The notes below the pieces were generated by a model, which was not told where the DNA came from, ran no database searches, and was given only the letters and a program-made list of their open reading frames with translations. From contig NW_017264197.1 in NCBI RefSeq assembly GCF_001619985.1, positions 620,001 through 684,000 on the forward strand: DNA of 64,000 bases, written 5' to 3'. The translations under genes were made by a program, and so were the position numbers. The stretch comes from Xylona heveae TC161 (taxonomy: Eukaryota > Ascomycota > Xylonomycetes > Xylonales > Xylonaceae). Below, piece by piece: positions 23,751 to 34,146 of the stretch. Position 1 is the first letter of the stretch. The number at the start of each line of letters is the position of its first letter.

Positions 23751-25098
23751 ATGGCTCCAATCAGCCTCGAGGAGGAAAACCACACGCGTGACGCTGCTTT
23801 CAACAAGGCCATGCACGGAAAATCTGCGACCGAGCGTAACAATTTCATGGCCATGCTCGGAAAAGACTCCAAGGCTCAGCAAGCTGCGGTTGATGAGTAT
23901 TTCAGACACTGGGACAACAAGCCCGCTGCCACGGAAACGGAGCAGGACAGAGAGGTTGGTGGCTTCCATATTCTGAATATCGAGATGGGCCGTACTTATC
24001 TTGTGCTTGATGTATAGGAGCGCAAAGCACAATATGCTACTTTGACCAGACAGTATGTGTGGCTAGACCATTGTTACATCTGCACCCGCTCCATATGATG
24101 CAAGACTGACTCCGCTACCTGCAGTTACTACAACCTTGCTACCGACCTCTATGAAAACGGCTGGGCACAGTCTTTCCACTTTTGCCGATTCGGACACAAG
24201 GAAGCCTTCTTGCAGGCCCTGGCTCGTCATGAGCACTATCTCGCACACTTGATGAATATCAAGGAGGGCATGAAGGTGCTGGATGTGGGCTGCGGTGTTG
24301 GCGGTCCTGCCCGGGAAATCGCCCGTTTCACCGGCTGCAACATTGTTGGCCTCAACAACAATGATTACCAGATTGAGAGAGCTACTGCCTATGCCGCACA
24401 GGCTGGGCTATCGAAACAGCTCTCATTCACAAAGGGCGACTTTATGGTATGGCGTTTTCTGAGAGAATGGACCGCTCAGATGGTTGCGCTCTTTCGTTTC
24501 AAAGACTAACAATGTTTCACAGCAAATGTCATTCCCTGACAACTCTTTTGATGCAGTTTACGCAATTGAGGCTACTGTTCACGCACCATCGCTCGAAGGC
24601 GTGTATTCGCAAATCTATCGGGTTCTGAAGCCCGGCGGAGTTTTTGGTGTCTATGAATGGGTCATGACGGATCAGTACGATAATGACAACCCGCGCCATC
24701 GCGAAATTCGCCTTGGTATTGAACAGGGTGACGGAATCTCCAACATGGTCAAGGCCGACGTGGCTATTCAGGCGATTAAGAATGCCGGCTTTGAACTTGA
24801 GCTGGCCGAGGATCTCGCTGACAGACCCGATGCCACCCCCTGGTACTATCCTATTGCTGGCGACTTCAAGTACATGGGAAGCATTTGGGACTTCCTCACA
24901 ATCCTGCGTATGACCAAGCTGGGCCGCAGTGCTGTTCACAAGCTGGTTGGTGGATTGGAGACGCTGCGGATTGCCCCCCGTGGTACCCAGAAGACAGCCG
25001 ACAGTCTGGCGCTGGCTGCTGACTGTCTGGTCGCTGGTGGTAAGGAGAAGCTTTTCACGCCCATGTTCTTGATGATTGGTCGCAAGCCCGAGGCATAA
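23751..25098 (+). CDS. erg6: Sterol 24-C-methyltransferase
   Basis: Exons 23751-23954, 24018-24052, 24125-24446 and 24523-25098 give 378 residues, matching Erg6. The enzyme transfers a methyl group from SAM to C-24 of the sterol side chain in ergosterol synthesis, at ER and lipid droplets. The SAM-binding motif [18 protein letters not shown] lies at about residue 129, followed by [10 protein letters not shown], the sterol-binding aromatic segment near the N terminus ([19 protein letters not shown]), [19 protein letters not shown] and [10 protein letters not shown]. The C-terminal Erg6 extension ends [14 protein letters not shown]. The second exon is only 35 nt. Introns are 63, 72 and 76 bp. 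Confidence 0.97.
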
Positions 25099-25886
25099 AC
25101 GTGTGCACTTGATGTGTGAAGAGAAAGAGCCGAAGGGCTGGAGTGGAAAAAAATTTGATTTGACACACTGAGCAATTTCTTCCCAAAGGCGGCCGACTAT
25201 TTCCTTTATTTTTCTTGAATCCTTTTCATTCTTAATTGTTTTTATTAGATTACCTTTGTACGACTTGATTCATCTATAGACACAGGACCGATTTGGTCCG
25301 ATGGATCTTAATGATAATAACAGAAACGTATATCTTTTGATTAGAAGTAGAATTCGCTGAATCTGAAAAGAAGGGCGCTTTGTGAAGGATAATCAAAATT
25401 TGATGATATAAAGTGCTAGAGATTTGCATGTAGGCTGTATAAAGCTTGCTACTTTACGTTTGGACTCTGAATGATTGTGGTGCAGCAGGGGCCTATCGGA
25501 GTGAATATATACAGCGGCGTACTGATAGTGGACAAGCAAACAGCGAATTGGAGAAATCTGATTTGACAAACAAATTTCGGAACTCCGAAGGGCGTGTGGT
25601 AGGGACACGAGAGGCACCACCCCCCGAACCCAGTGTAAAGGGCGCAAATGGAGGCTCAACCAGCTGTCCCGAGTCGCTTCGCGAGATCCGTTTCCCCTAC
25701 TAGTTCCTGTACCGATTCTCCCGCTCAACACTTGCTCCCCCAGCAGACCGACAACGGCCAATCCATCCATCGATCTCTCAGAATCCTCCACGCCGTAGAG
25801 CTCGTGCTCTCTGTCAATTCGGCTCGTGTCGCCTTCATCCCCTCGCTCCTCCCTCCAGGCGTCATTCCTCTCCTCTATTTCCGACA
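25099..25886. promoter_or_regulatory. Intergenic region between erg6 and pdb1
   Basis: This 788-bp region holds the erg6 terminator, which is AT-rich to about 25,450, and the pdb1 promoter. The last 200 bp are pyrimidine-rich with repeated CTC runs. A long frame starting at 25,648 is a leader shadow and overlaps the pdb1 start in another frame. Confidence 0.45.
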
Positions 25887-27469
25887 ATGTCTGCTCTTCG
25901 TCTCTTCCGACCCGCCTCGCGCCTCCTTTCCTCTCAGCGGTCTGCCTGCAGGGCTTCCGCTTTCCAGCCCGCCGCCTCTCTGCCTACGCTCTTGAACCGA
26001 AGAACATATGCTACCCCCAGCGGCGTCAAGGATGTCACCGTCAGAGATGCGCTGAATGAGGCATTGGCCGAGGAGCTGGAGAGCAACCCCAAGGTCTTCA
26101 TCATGGGTGAGGAGGTTGCGCAGTACAACGGAGCGTGAGTGATCCATTGAGTTCTGTTTTGCGGTTCCTTGGATTCGTTTGAGCTCTTGCAAGTTCTTCT
26201 TGGGCCGGATGATTCCTTCAAGTTGGGAACTGGGGTGCCTTATCTAGCTCGAGAGACAAGGTTTACCATTTTATCAGCCCTTTTGCTAACTTGCGATTGC
26301 TTTTCTGCCTCACAGTTACAAGGTCACCAAGGGTCTTCTCGACAGATTCGGTGAGAAGCGTGTCATTGACAGCCCTATCACTGAGGCTGGTTTCTGTGGT
26401 CTTACTGTCGGTGCTGCCCTGGCTGGCCTGCACCCTGTGGTAAGCATTTACTTGGGACAAGAAATTCCGCTCTTAAAGGCTCGATTGGTTGACTTGGGAC
26501 CTATAGTGCGAGTTCATGACCTTCAACTTTGCCATGCAAGCCATTGATCAGATTATCAACTCGGCAGCCAAGACCCACTACATGTCTGGTGGTATCCAGC
26601 CTTGCAACATCACCTTCCGTGGACCCAACGGTTTCGCTGCTGGTGTCGCCGCTCAGCACTCCCAGGACTACTCGGCATGGTACGGTAGCATTCCCGGTCT
26701 TAAGGTTGTCGCTCCCTGGAGCGCAGAGGACGCCAAGGGTCTTCTCAAGGCCGCCATCCGTGACCCCAACCCCGTCTGCGTTCTCGAGAACGAGTAAGTC
26801 TTGTAGTCTAATGTAAACCGCCTTGAATACATTTGTTAATGACATGTATAGGCTCATGTACGGTGTCTCCTTCCCTATGAGCGAGGAGGCTCAGAAGGAT
26901 GACTTTGTTATTCCCGTAAGTCAAGGCGGTTTCAGATTGCCCGGTCGCCAATTCCCACGCTGACATTCGATTTTAGTTCGGCAAGGCCAAGATTGAGCGT
27001 CCTGGCAAGGACCTCACCATTGTCACCCTCTCCCGCTGCGTCGGCCAGTCTCTCACCGCTGCCGAGCAGATGAAGCAGAAGTACGGTATCGACGCCGAGG
27101 TTCTCAACCTCCGTTCGATCAAGCCCATGGACGTCGAGGCCATCATCAAGTCGGTCAAGAAGACTGGCCACCTGATGACCGTTGAGTCTGGTTTCCCTGC
27201 CTTTGGCGTTGGTTCCGAGATCTTGGCCCTCGCCATGGAGTACGGTTTCGACTACCTCAACGCCCCTGCTGTCCGTGTCACTGGTGCCGAGGTCCCCACT
27301 CCCTACGGTATGTATCCCTTGCGCTTTCCTTCCTTTCCCCTTTATCTTGTCTTGCATAAAGCGCCTTGAAATAGATGCTGACAATCGTGTAGCCGCCAAA
27401 CTCGAGGAGATGGCCTTCCCTACCGAGGAGCTTATCAGCAACTACGCCGCTAAGCTGCTCAAGGCATAA
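25887..27469 (+). CDS. pdb1: Pyruvate dehydrogenase E1 component, beta subunit
   Basis: Six exons, 25887-26134, 26316-26439, 26507-26793, 26852-26915, 26977-27307 and 27393-27469, give 376 residues. A basic, Ser/Ala-rich mitochondrial presequence of about 40 residues ends near RRTYATPSG. The mature part has [53 protein letters not shown], the potassium-site/TPP region [16 protein letters not shown] and a C-terminal transketolase domain ([24 protein letters not shown]). With the alpha subunit it decarboxylates pyruvate in the matrix and feeds acetyl-CoA to the TCA cycle. Intron lengths are 181, 67, 58, 61 and 85 bp. Codon bias is strong, consistent with high expression. Confidence 0.97.
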
Positions 27470-27811
27470 AGGTGCTCGGATGATATCAAATAGGTTGCGT
27501 CAACAAGAATCATTTATTCGTCCAAATGTGTTTGGGAAAGGCAAAGTGGACGGCCGAAATAAATAAATTGTATTTATACTATACACTTTTTACGTCATTA
27601 TAGGTGTCCATCTGAGCATGGTGTCGTGTGTATAATTTTTTATTTCCTTGAAAACTCCTCCCGGCGAAAAACGCCGGCATCTCGTGCGAAACCTGTTTGA
27701 TATTTGATTTGAGAACATGAATATGCTTTGCACCGTATCTCAACTACCCTTTCTCCATAAATCCATCTACATATAGAAGAAAAAACCAACTAATACGCCC
27801 ATCTTTGCGAC
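27470..27811. other. Convergent 3' intergenic region
   Basis: This 342-bp stretch lies between the stops of pdb1 (+) and the F-box/LRR-like gene (-). A GGCGAAAAACGCC hairpin-like palindrome occurs at about 27,663-27,675. Otherwise nothing is seen. Confidence 0.45.
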
Positions 27812-29678
27812 TTAGTCCTCATGCAAGCAACTCGGACACCGTCCCCATTCAACAGATACCTTTATCCCAGCGTTTTCTAATCTAGCCAACGCCTGATCAA
27901 TACCCCGCTGAAATGCATCGTCATCTTCTTCTGGGGCACATGTATTCCCGCTCAAAACCCTACTCCCACAATTTTCTCCATGGGACGGTACTCTGCTGTC
28001 TTCACAGTCTACTGTGCAGCCATTCTGCCCTGCACGTATTGCGTGATTGCTGAGACTTTTCCAAGCAGTTCCAGACCCGAGAATCTTGCGGTTGTAATAC
28101 ATTCCGAATCTCCCACTTGCACCTCCTCGATCATGTCGTGGTTCCGCTATTGGTACCAGTAACACTATCTTCTTCAACGCCGAATACCTGACCCTTCTAT
28201 TTAGCCCGTTGTTGTCGTTGTCGTTGATGGTGTTAGGCACAAATATCTTCATGAGCGCAGCCAAGATGGCGAGCACATCAGGCGACAACTCAACCCACAG
28301 ACTTAATTTTTGCAGACTCGGCGGGAGATGCTCAAACAAATCCATATAATCCATGTCCATGTCTGGAGGAATTGGCCACACGAGCACTAACTCCTTGAGT
28401 GTGGTCGAAGTGGACAATAATAATCGCAGTGCCTCAAGTGTGGTAGATGAAAGGGGGATATCAGAGTGGATTTTGAGCGAGATGAGGCTGGAAACATGGG
28501 AGCGATATAATGCGGAGAGAAAAGTGGAAGTGAGGAATATACCAGGGGTTGTGGATGAGCGGGAAGAAGATGTTGAAGCTGGAGGGAGGTGGGAAGCAGC
28601 ATGATAGGGGGTGGTGTCGTATATTTCCTTAATCTCGTGAATGACCACGTGTTTCAGTGGTTTCAAACCGGCAACGACTTCTGGCGTGATGGAGAGTAGT
28701 ACCTGCGTGCCATGGCGATGGCGAGTTGGGGTTAGCAAATAGTCAAGCTGAGACACAAAGTATGCAGAGAAGCTGGATCTGACGAGGACAAAGGCACGAA
28801 TTTAGCCCGGGCTCATTCTGACGTACAGAGTCAGAAGCTTGTCTGTTTCTGTTTGTATAGCTCATTCCAGGCGGCGGACCAACCAATTCCAATGTATCAA
28901 GGAACTTTAATGCGCCGAGTACGTCTAAGGTTCTGGTAGGCGACGTGGGCGAGAAACCCGTAAATCGCAGTTTGCGGAGACGAGGAAGCCGAGGAAGAAA
29001 GGTCTCGAGAGGGACGTGTTCAGAGAAGAAGGAAAGGTCTCCGAGCTGTGGAAAGAGCTGGCCGATGTGGGGGAAGAAGAGACGGTAGAGTTCTCTGCAT
29101 GGTATGGAATCTTTGGAGGGAAGTTGTTTGTAGATGGTCAGACGCCGAACGTTGGGGAGGAGCGAAAGGGCGTAAATCAAGTTGTCCAATTCAGAAATGT
29201 AATTTAGAGCAGCTGGGGGAACGGCGGGACCTTTTTGGACAAGGTTTTGGTGGAACATGCTTGGAGAAGAGGGAGTAGAAGAGGAAGGAGAAGATGTAAG
29301 CATATGGGTGTTGGGAGGCAAAGACTGATCCAAATGAAGCTCAAATTTTTTCCTGCCGGGCTAGATATCAAGCAGCTTTATTCTCAAGTCCCTGACGTGG
29401 ATCAAGTAATGACCCCTCTTATAATGCATGACAGTTTCCAACCACCTGTAGAGCTCAAATTGGGATTTGAATGCGGGCGCTTCCTGAAAGAGAAAAGGCT
29501 GAGCCTCCGTATATATCTTGCGACAGACGCGGAGAAGATGAATTGCATATTGCGTTCTGTGTTTTGAATTGCCGGTCACGCACTCATCACTGGGTCGGTC
29601 TGCTGATAAACCATATTCGTATATTTCCTCGCGGACTTCGAGAGGAAGAGATAAGAAAGAAACATTTCTGGGATCCAT
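27812..29678 (-). CDS. F-box/leucine-rich-like protein of unknown function, interrupted by an in-frame TAG
   Basis: Two main exons, 29678-28828ish and 28747-27812, are joined across a 79-bp intron (28748-28826, donor GTACGT, acceptor CAG). If read straight through they give 595 codons. The start MDPRNVSFLSLPLEVREEIY is typical of fungal F-box-like or LPxEIRxxIY proteins; the rest has leucine-rich spaced segments (LPNVRRLTIY, LPRLRKLRFTGF, LKFLDTLELV, LPPSLQKLSLWVEL) suggestive of degenerate repeats. An in-frame TAG at 29361-29363 interrupts the first exon, with coherent coding on both sides in the same frame. Explanations are a 72-bp frame-preserving intron (GTCAGG at about 29399 to CAG at about 29328, weak branch site, 571-residue product), a nonsense mutation, or sequencing error. 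Function is unknown; F-box proteins commonly recruit SCF substrates. Confidence 0.55.
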
Positions 29679-30500
29679 TATTTCCAGGTGGCAGTTAATG
29701 CCGTACCTTCTTCGAGCCGAACCTCAATGTAGCCCTGAAGTCGTTGAAGAAAACTGCAAAAGGCAAAAAATATTGTGATTTTGGGGACCATAAGAAGAAA
29801 TCAAAAGATTGGAATTAAAAATGAAGAATATCCTGGAACAAAGCGTGAGGACATGATATATAAAAGAAACAGCTTGTTGTATTTTGCCTTGGCACTAGTA
29901 GCAATTAAAACAGAAGGATGAGAGCCTGACGGGGCAAAAACTGCGGGCACGGTTCTGTACGAAGACTTTCCTGCCAGGAGCCGGGAGTAGAATCGAAACC
30001 GAACAAACTCTATCCCCGTCTAAGACGAGAACGCAAAAAGGTTTACCATGCTTATACCTGAAATCTGCACGCGTTTGAGTTGATCTGGTTCGACACGGCT
30101 AAATTGTCCGGGGAAGCAGGAGGGATTATGATTCGATTCCACAGACCCCTTTGATCTACACCTGAAGTGGGCGCCTTTGCTAGGATATAGATATTCCTGT
30201 CATGAGATAAGTCCTGTCCGAGCTTCTCCGGATGTCAGTTGATGTTTTAGCTTGACATGGCCCCGAATCCTACACCATTCAACATCATTGAGTGCAGAAA
30301 CGCTTCTGAGATAGCGCGATGGCGCCAATTTTCAGTGTGCAATTGAGGCAGTCGTTGCAATCATCCCATGGCTTCAATTGAAATTGTTGTCCAATGGCAA
30401 TCTGTCAAAAGCTCTAGCCCATGTAAGGCTCTGGCAATAAGGCATTATCGTCAAATTATTCCAAATTATTACCCCATGGTGAATTGGCGTCAAAATCTGT

Positions 30501-30515
30501 AAAAAAAAAAAAAAA
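30501..30515. repeat. A15 homopolymer
   Basis: Fifteen consecutive A residues lie in intergenic DNA just before an ATG. A retroposed poly(A) tail or a nucleosome-excluding tract are both possible; no flanking target-site duplication was found by eye. Confidence 0.7.
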
Positions 30516-31429
30516 TGAATATCCTGCAAAGTGCACGCCAAAGCATCAAGGAACAAATCACAAATGTTCTAGGTGGCGTGGTTTTTAGAAATCTCGCCAT
30601 ATCGAAGCAACACGCTCTGTGGCTGGGATGCGCCACCCGGGATCTCTTTAGATCGTGTGAACTAATTCAATTTGAGCAGGCTTTGACAGCTAGACATCTG
30701 CAAGGATAGAGAAACAGATTCGCGTGGAACCTCATTTGCATATTACCAACCCTTATAGGGTCGACCTTCCGCAAGCCAAATGTGCGCGATGATTTCGGAG
30801 ACATTGCTGAGAAATACATGAAGGTTTAAGCCGCATCGAGTTTTCTTCCCTCGGTCGTAAAGCTTGTCTATTTGGAAAAGCCACGCTGCGAGGTACGAAC
30901 AGGGGTGTATCGTCTGACCCTCACGTTGTACAGTACACTGCAGTACAGTACAAGTCCTTTGCTTCGTTTGCCTCACGTTTTATTGATCATCCAACGGCCA
31001 ATAAGAATATAATAAGATTGCCGGGAAGTGTGTGATGATGGCAAGGATTAACTGAAATTGATAAGAAAATCCATTAACTCGGCGATAGTCCGCTCCTCTT
31101 CAGTGCTTGTCCCTGGTTTAAGCTTCGAGCTCCTAGCTGCAACCCAGAAAACGACAACCGAGAAGGCCCCTGATCAATCACCGCCACATTAGACTCACGC
31201 CTGACCAGGGCAGACGCCTCAGGGTTCGATATGACACTCCAGTCGTCCACGAGCAGGCCGTTGCCAGTGAAATAAGCAGATCGAGCGATTTCAAATCGCT
31301 CTTGACGCCCAAGCCAGCGCTCTGCATGGTAAATGCTGTTCTGTGCGACGCAAGAGCCCAGTGAAGATCTTGTCCTGAGCTTCAACTTGAACCATCTAAT
31401 CACCATTGCCTCATCATACAACCTAGATA

Positions 31430-31456
31430 TTGATGATGATGTTGATGATGATGATC
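31430..31456. repeat. Imperfect GAT microsatellite
   Basis: A run of GAT/GTT triplets (GATGATGATGTTGATGATG core) in intergenic DNA. It opens accidental reading frames on both strands. Confidence 0.7.
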
Positions 31457-31625
31457 ATGAAGTCCGATTGTTGTGGAACACAAAGATCCCAGAGCTGCGC
31501 GACGTCGGAGGGGAGGCTGGGATGGTGCGATGGCAGCAGCTAAACCAGTCGAGGTTGTGCTTATACGATCGTAAGGACCTTGGAAGGGTTTGCAAACACC
31601 TTTTAACACCTCTGGCCATTCAAAC

Positions 31626-32373
31626 CTATCGCCCTGGGCAGCCCGGCTGGCAGCCTGTTGGCTGCCGAGGATCGTAGTATTCGTAGCCTTCATCCTCTGT
31701 ATCACTTTCCTCCTGGAGTGAGACCTTTTCAGATTGAGAACCCTCCTCGATCTCGAAAGCTTTCTTAAACCCGCTACTTTTGACAGGCACGGCGTCGTCT
31801 TTGGGGCCGCCGAATGCGCTCTTAAATCCGCCCTTCTTAAACCCTCCGCCGCTGCCAGAAGAGGCTGGTTGAGAATCGAGCTTCAGGGGTTTGATGGTGA
31901 TTAAACCGGATTTTTCGTCGGCTTTTCGTTCGGCTCGACGTGCTTTCGAAGCCGCCATTGGGTCCCGTTGCATTTGTTTCATCTCCTTCAGGCGCTGCAC
32001 AGTCATTGTCAGCTCTGGCATACCTATGAGATGATGCATCTCAATATGGACGGCTTGTTGCCATACCTTCTTGTGCTGGTGATCGTAAGAGGACTCGTGT
32101 GCTTCGTATTCATTCATTCGACTGTATCCCTAAACGTCGGCGTGAGATGGAGTTTCAAGAGCCGCTGGACCAGATTGCTGTTATACCTTCTGACACAACT
32201 CGCCTGTACAATATACATTATTAAATCCTACTTCTCTTCTGATCGGAAAGGATGTCTACTTACAGAAAAACGACTTTCGAGCTTCTCGCGCGCTCTCGGT
32301 CTTGAAGGAAATTATTAGTGACCAAATCAAACGACATGCTCGATACGCATACCTTGGGAGCTGGATTTGTCAT
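31626..32373 (-). CDS. C2H2 zinc-finger protein of the ZNF804/GPATCH8-like type
   Basis: Five exons on the minus strand, 32373-32353, 32300-32264, 32203-32187, 32129-32067 and 31994-31626, give 168 residues. After MTNPAPKTESAREARKSFF comes a single finger, CELCQKGYSRMNEYEAHESS continuing YDH (CxxC-x12-H-x5-H), followed by the strongly conserved-looking helix QHKKRLKEMKQMQRDP. The finger plus SYDHQHKKRLKE resembles that of the human GPATCH8/ZNF804 group, connected to RNA processing. The rest is low complexity with FKKGGFKSAFGG-like repeats and an acidic tail ending GYEYYDPRQPTGC and a few further residues. The exons of 21, 37 and 17 nt that carry the finger's front half are unusual. Introns are 52, 60, 57 and 72 bp. 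Function in fungi is unknown to me. Confidence 0.75.
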
Positions 32374-32796
32374 TCCTCTCTGTAAGAAACGAGAGTCAGT
32401 TATAGAAATACACGGAAAGACTGGAGGCGAATTACTGGTGCCATATTGTCGAGGATTGTAATTTATGAGGTGTTTCTATTGTCGAGGGGGATCAAAAGTT
32501 TCGCGGGAACAATCTGACTGGAATAAGGTATCAAGCAATGAAGTATCGCATCAATGTGAAGACTGATAGCTAATGCGGCAGGAAGCTCAAAATAGAGGTG
32601 TGAAATAGTTATGGTGGAGCGATAGGTCGTCATTTAGCTGCTGATCCACCATCAATAGCGTGGAGAGTGGCCCGTGCTCCCCAAGATCTGACGGATGAGC
32701 TTCCACATATTGTAATCAACATCCCGTAGCTGATTCTACGATATTTACATTGCTTCTTGGAAAAGCCGACTGCGCCGTTGCTTTTGGGAGCTCCAC
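32374..32796. promoter_or_regulatory. Divergent promoter between the C2H2 gene and mcp1
   Basis: A 423-bp intergenic region shared by the minus-strand C2H2 gene and the plus-strand Mcp1-like gene. No specific motif is recognised. Confidence 0.4.
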
Positions 32797-33767
32797 ATGG
32801 CCGACATTGATTTGAAGGAGCTGGATCCATCGCCAGTTGATGATCCAATCGGCGACGACAAGGACAGCTATTTCCCTCCAAGCTCCTCGCCGACTCCGCC
32901 TGTTGCGCGATCGTCGACGCTGGGTTTGAGTGGCCATAGTCTCCCTTTTTACCGTAAGTAGACACAACTTTGTTTCCTCACTTTCAGCGTTTTTTCACAG
33001 TGCTGACATGATTCATTCAAATGCGCGTAGTTCAACGAATCCAGAAATATTCCTCGTACACATTCAGCGCCTTCCTAACATTCCATCTTGCAAATACGTC
33101 TTTGATCCCGTTAGCCACCAAATCAGTCCCTGAAAGTGACAAGTATCTCCTTCTCACGAGACCATACTATCAATCTATACTTGCTGAGCCAGTTGTGGTC
33201 TTGCTTCCACTGATCGCTCATGTTGGCTCTGGCATAGCGCTGAGGATATATCGACAACACCAGCTTGCGAAGCGATATGGAGCGAGCAATCGTCACGAGA
33301 GGAAGGCGCTGGCAAGACCCAAGATAAGCGGCATCAGCTTTGTGGGGTTTATGCTCGTGCCATTGGTTGCAGGTCATGCGTTCTTGAATCGTATCCTGCC
33401 AGTATGGGTAGAAGGAGATAGCTCTGGCGTAGGTTTATCATTTGTCTCCCACGGATTCGCCGAACATCCAGCTATATCTTTTGCTGGCTTTTCCCTGCTT
33501 ATTAGTGCAGCTACATGGCATATTGTTTGGGGAGGTGCAAAATGGCTAGGCTTGACGCCTTCTCAAGCCGCTGGGGAGAGCGTTGAAACCTCTCTGCGTA
33601 GAAAGCGAAGGTGGTATACACTCAATGCGCTAAGTGTTGCTCTAGCTGGTCTGTGGATGGCGGGCAGTTTGGGCGTTGTTGGTAGGGGTGGTAGAGCAAA
33701 TGGTTGGGTCGGCAGAGGATATGATAACCTGTATAGACAGATCCCCTTCATAGGCAAATGGCTATGA
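32797..33767 (+). CDS. mcp1: Mcp1-like mitochondrial membrane protein (DUF1691 type)
   Basis: Exons 32797-32953 and 33031-33767 give 297 residues. A disordered N-terminal part of about 50 residues ends at SLPFYLQRIQKYSSYTFSAF, where a DUF1691-type membrane domain begins. Several hydrophobic segments follow: FSAFLTFHLANTSLIPLA, SILAEPVVVLLPLIAHVGSG, GISFVGFMLVPLVAGHAF, PAISFAGFSLLISAATWHIV and TLNALSVALAGLWMAGSLGV. In yeast Mcp1 is a mitochondrial outer membrane protein; its overexpression rescues loss of Mdm10/ERMES and it acts with Vps13 in lipid transfer. The spaced histidines (FHLANT, AHVGSG, GHAF, WHIVWGG) recall heme-binding membrane folds. The single 77-bp intron has a GTAAGT donor. The assignment is from motif memory. 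Confidence 0.82.
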
Positions 33768-34146
33768 TCCCCCTGAAATACGTCCCATGCCTCTCACAAA
33801 TGATGGCAAATGCCATTCTCGTGATTAAAACGCCAACTCGGCGATGTTAAAAGTCTGCAATTCCCAATGGAATTTCACAAGAGCTATAATTATAGTGCAA
33901 TAACAAGCTCCTTTCCATTTGCAATAGGAAAGCACAACAAAAGACAAAAATCCAATAGGTATGATCCGTTGAGGTATAAATGCAAACGCCTCTGCTTCTG
34001 CCTCTAATGCATAATATAAATGGAATGTCACCCTCGTTCGAGTATGAAAGATGAGCAAAGTCCAGGGAGTGCAAAGTCCAGGGAGTGCAAATTCCAGGGA
34101 GAGATCGCCAGCCAATGCGCCGAAATTGGACATAATGAGCAACGTT
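33768..34146. other. Convergent 3' region with a 16-bp tandem repeat
   Basis: This 379-bp stretch lies between mcp1 (+) and gatA (-). It contains a 16-bp unit (GCAAAGTCCAGGGAGT) repeated about 2.9 times at 34055-34101. Confidence 0.6.
34055..34101. repeat. 16-bp tandem repeat, about 2.9 copies
   Basis: The unit GCAAAGTCCAGGGAGT is repeated head to tail with the third copy slightly diverged and truncated. It sits just downstream of the gatA stop codon. Confidence 0.8.

Larger units (their letters stand above)
29679..31625. other. Gene-poor intergenic region
   Basis: This 1.95-kb region lies upstream of the F-box/LRR-like gene and downstream of the C2H2 gene. It includes an A15 run at 30501-30515 directly before a 64-codon open frame and an imperfect GAT repeat at about 31430-31456. 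Open frames of 60-115 codons occur on both strands but none shows a domain or splice support. I find no tRNA B-box. Confidence 0.4.

Noticed and set aside
25648-25995. 115-codon frame overlapping the pdb1 start
   Set aside because: Out of frame with the pdb1 presequence and arises from CT-rich leader sequence.
30516-30709. 64-codon frame directly after the A15 run
   Set aside because: ATG follows a homopolymer by chance; no splice or homology support, and the composition is not clearly coding.
31074-31421. 115-codon minus-strand frame next to the GAT repeat
   Set aside because: No ATG at its nominal start, no family resemblance, and it begins in microsatellite DNA.
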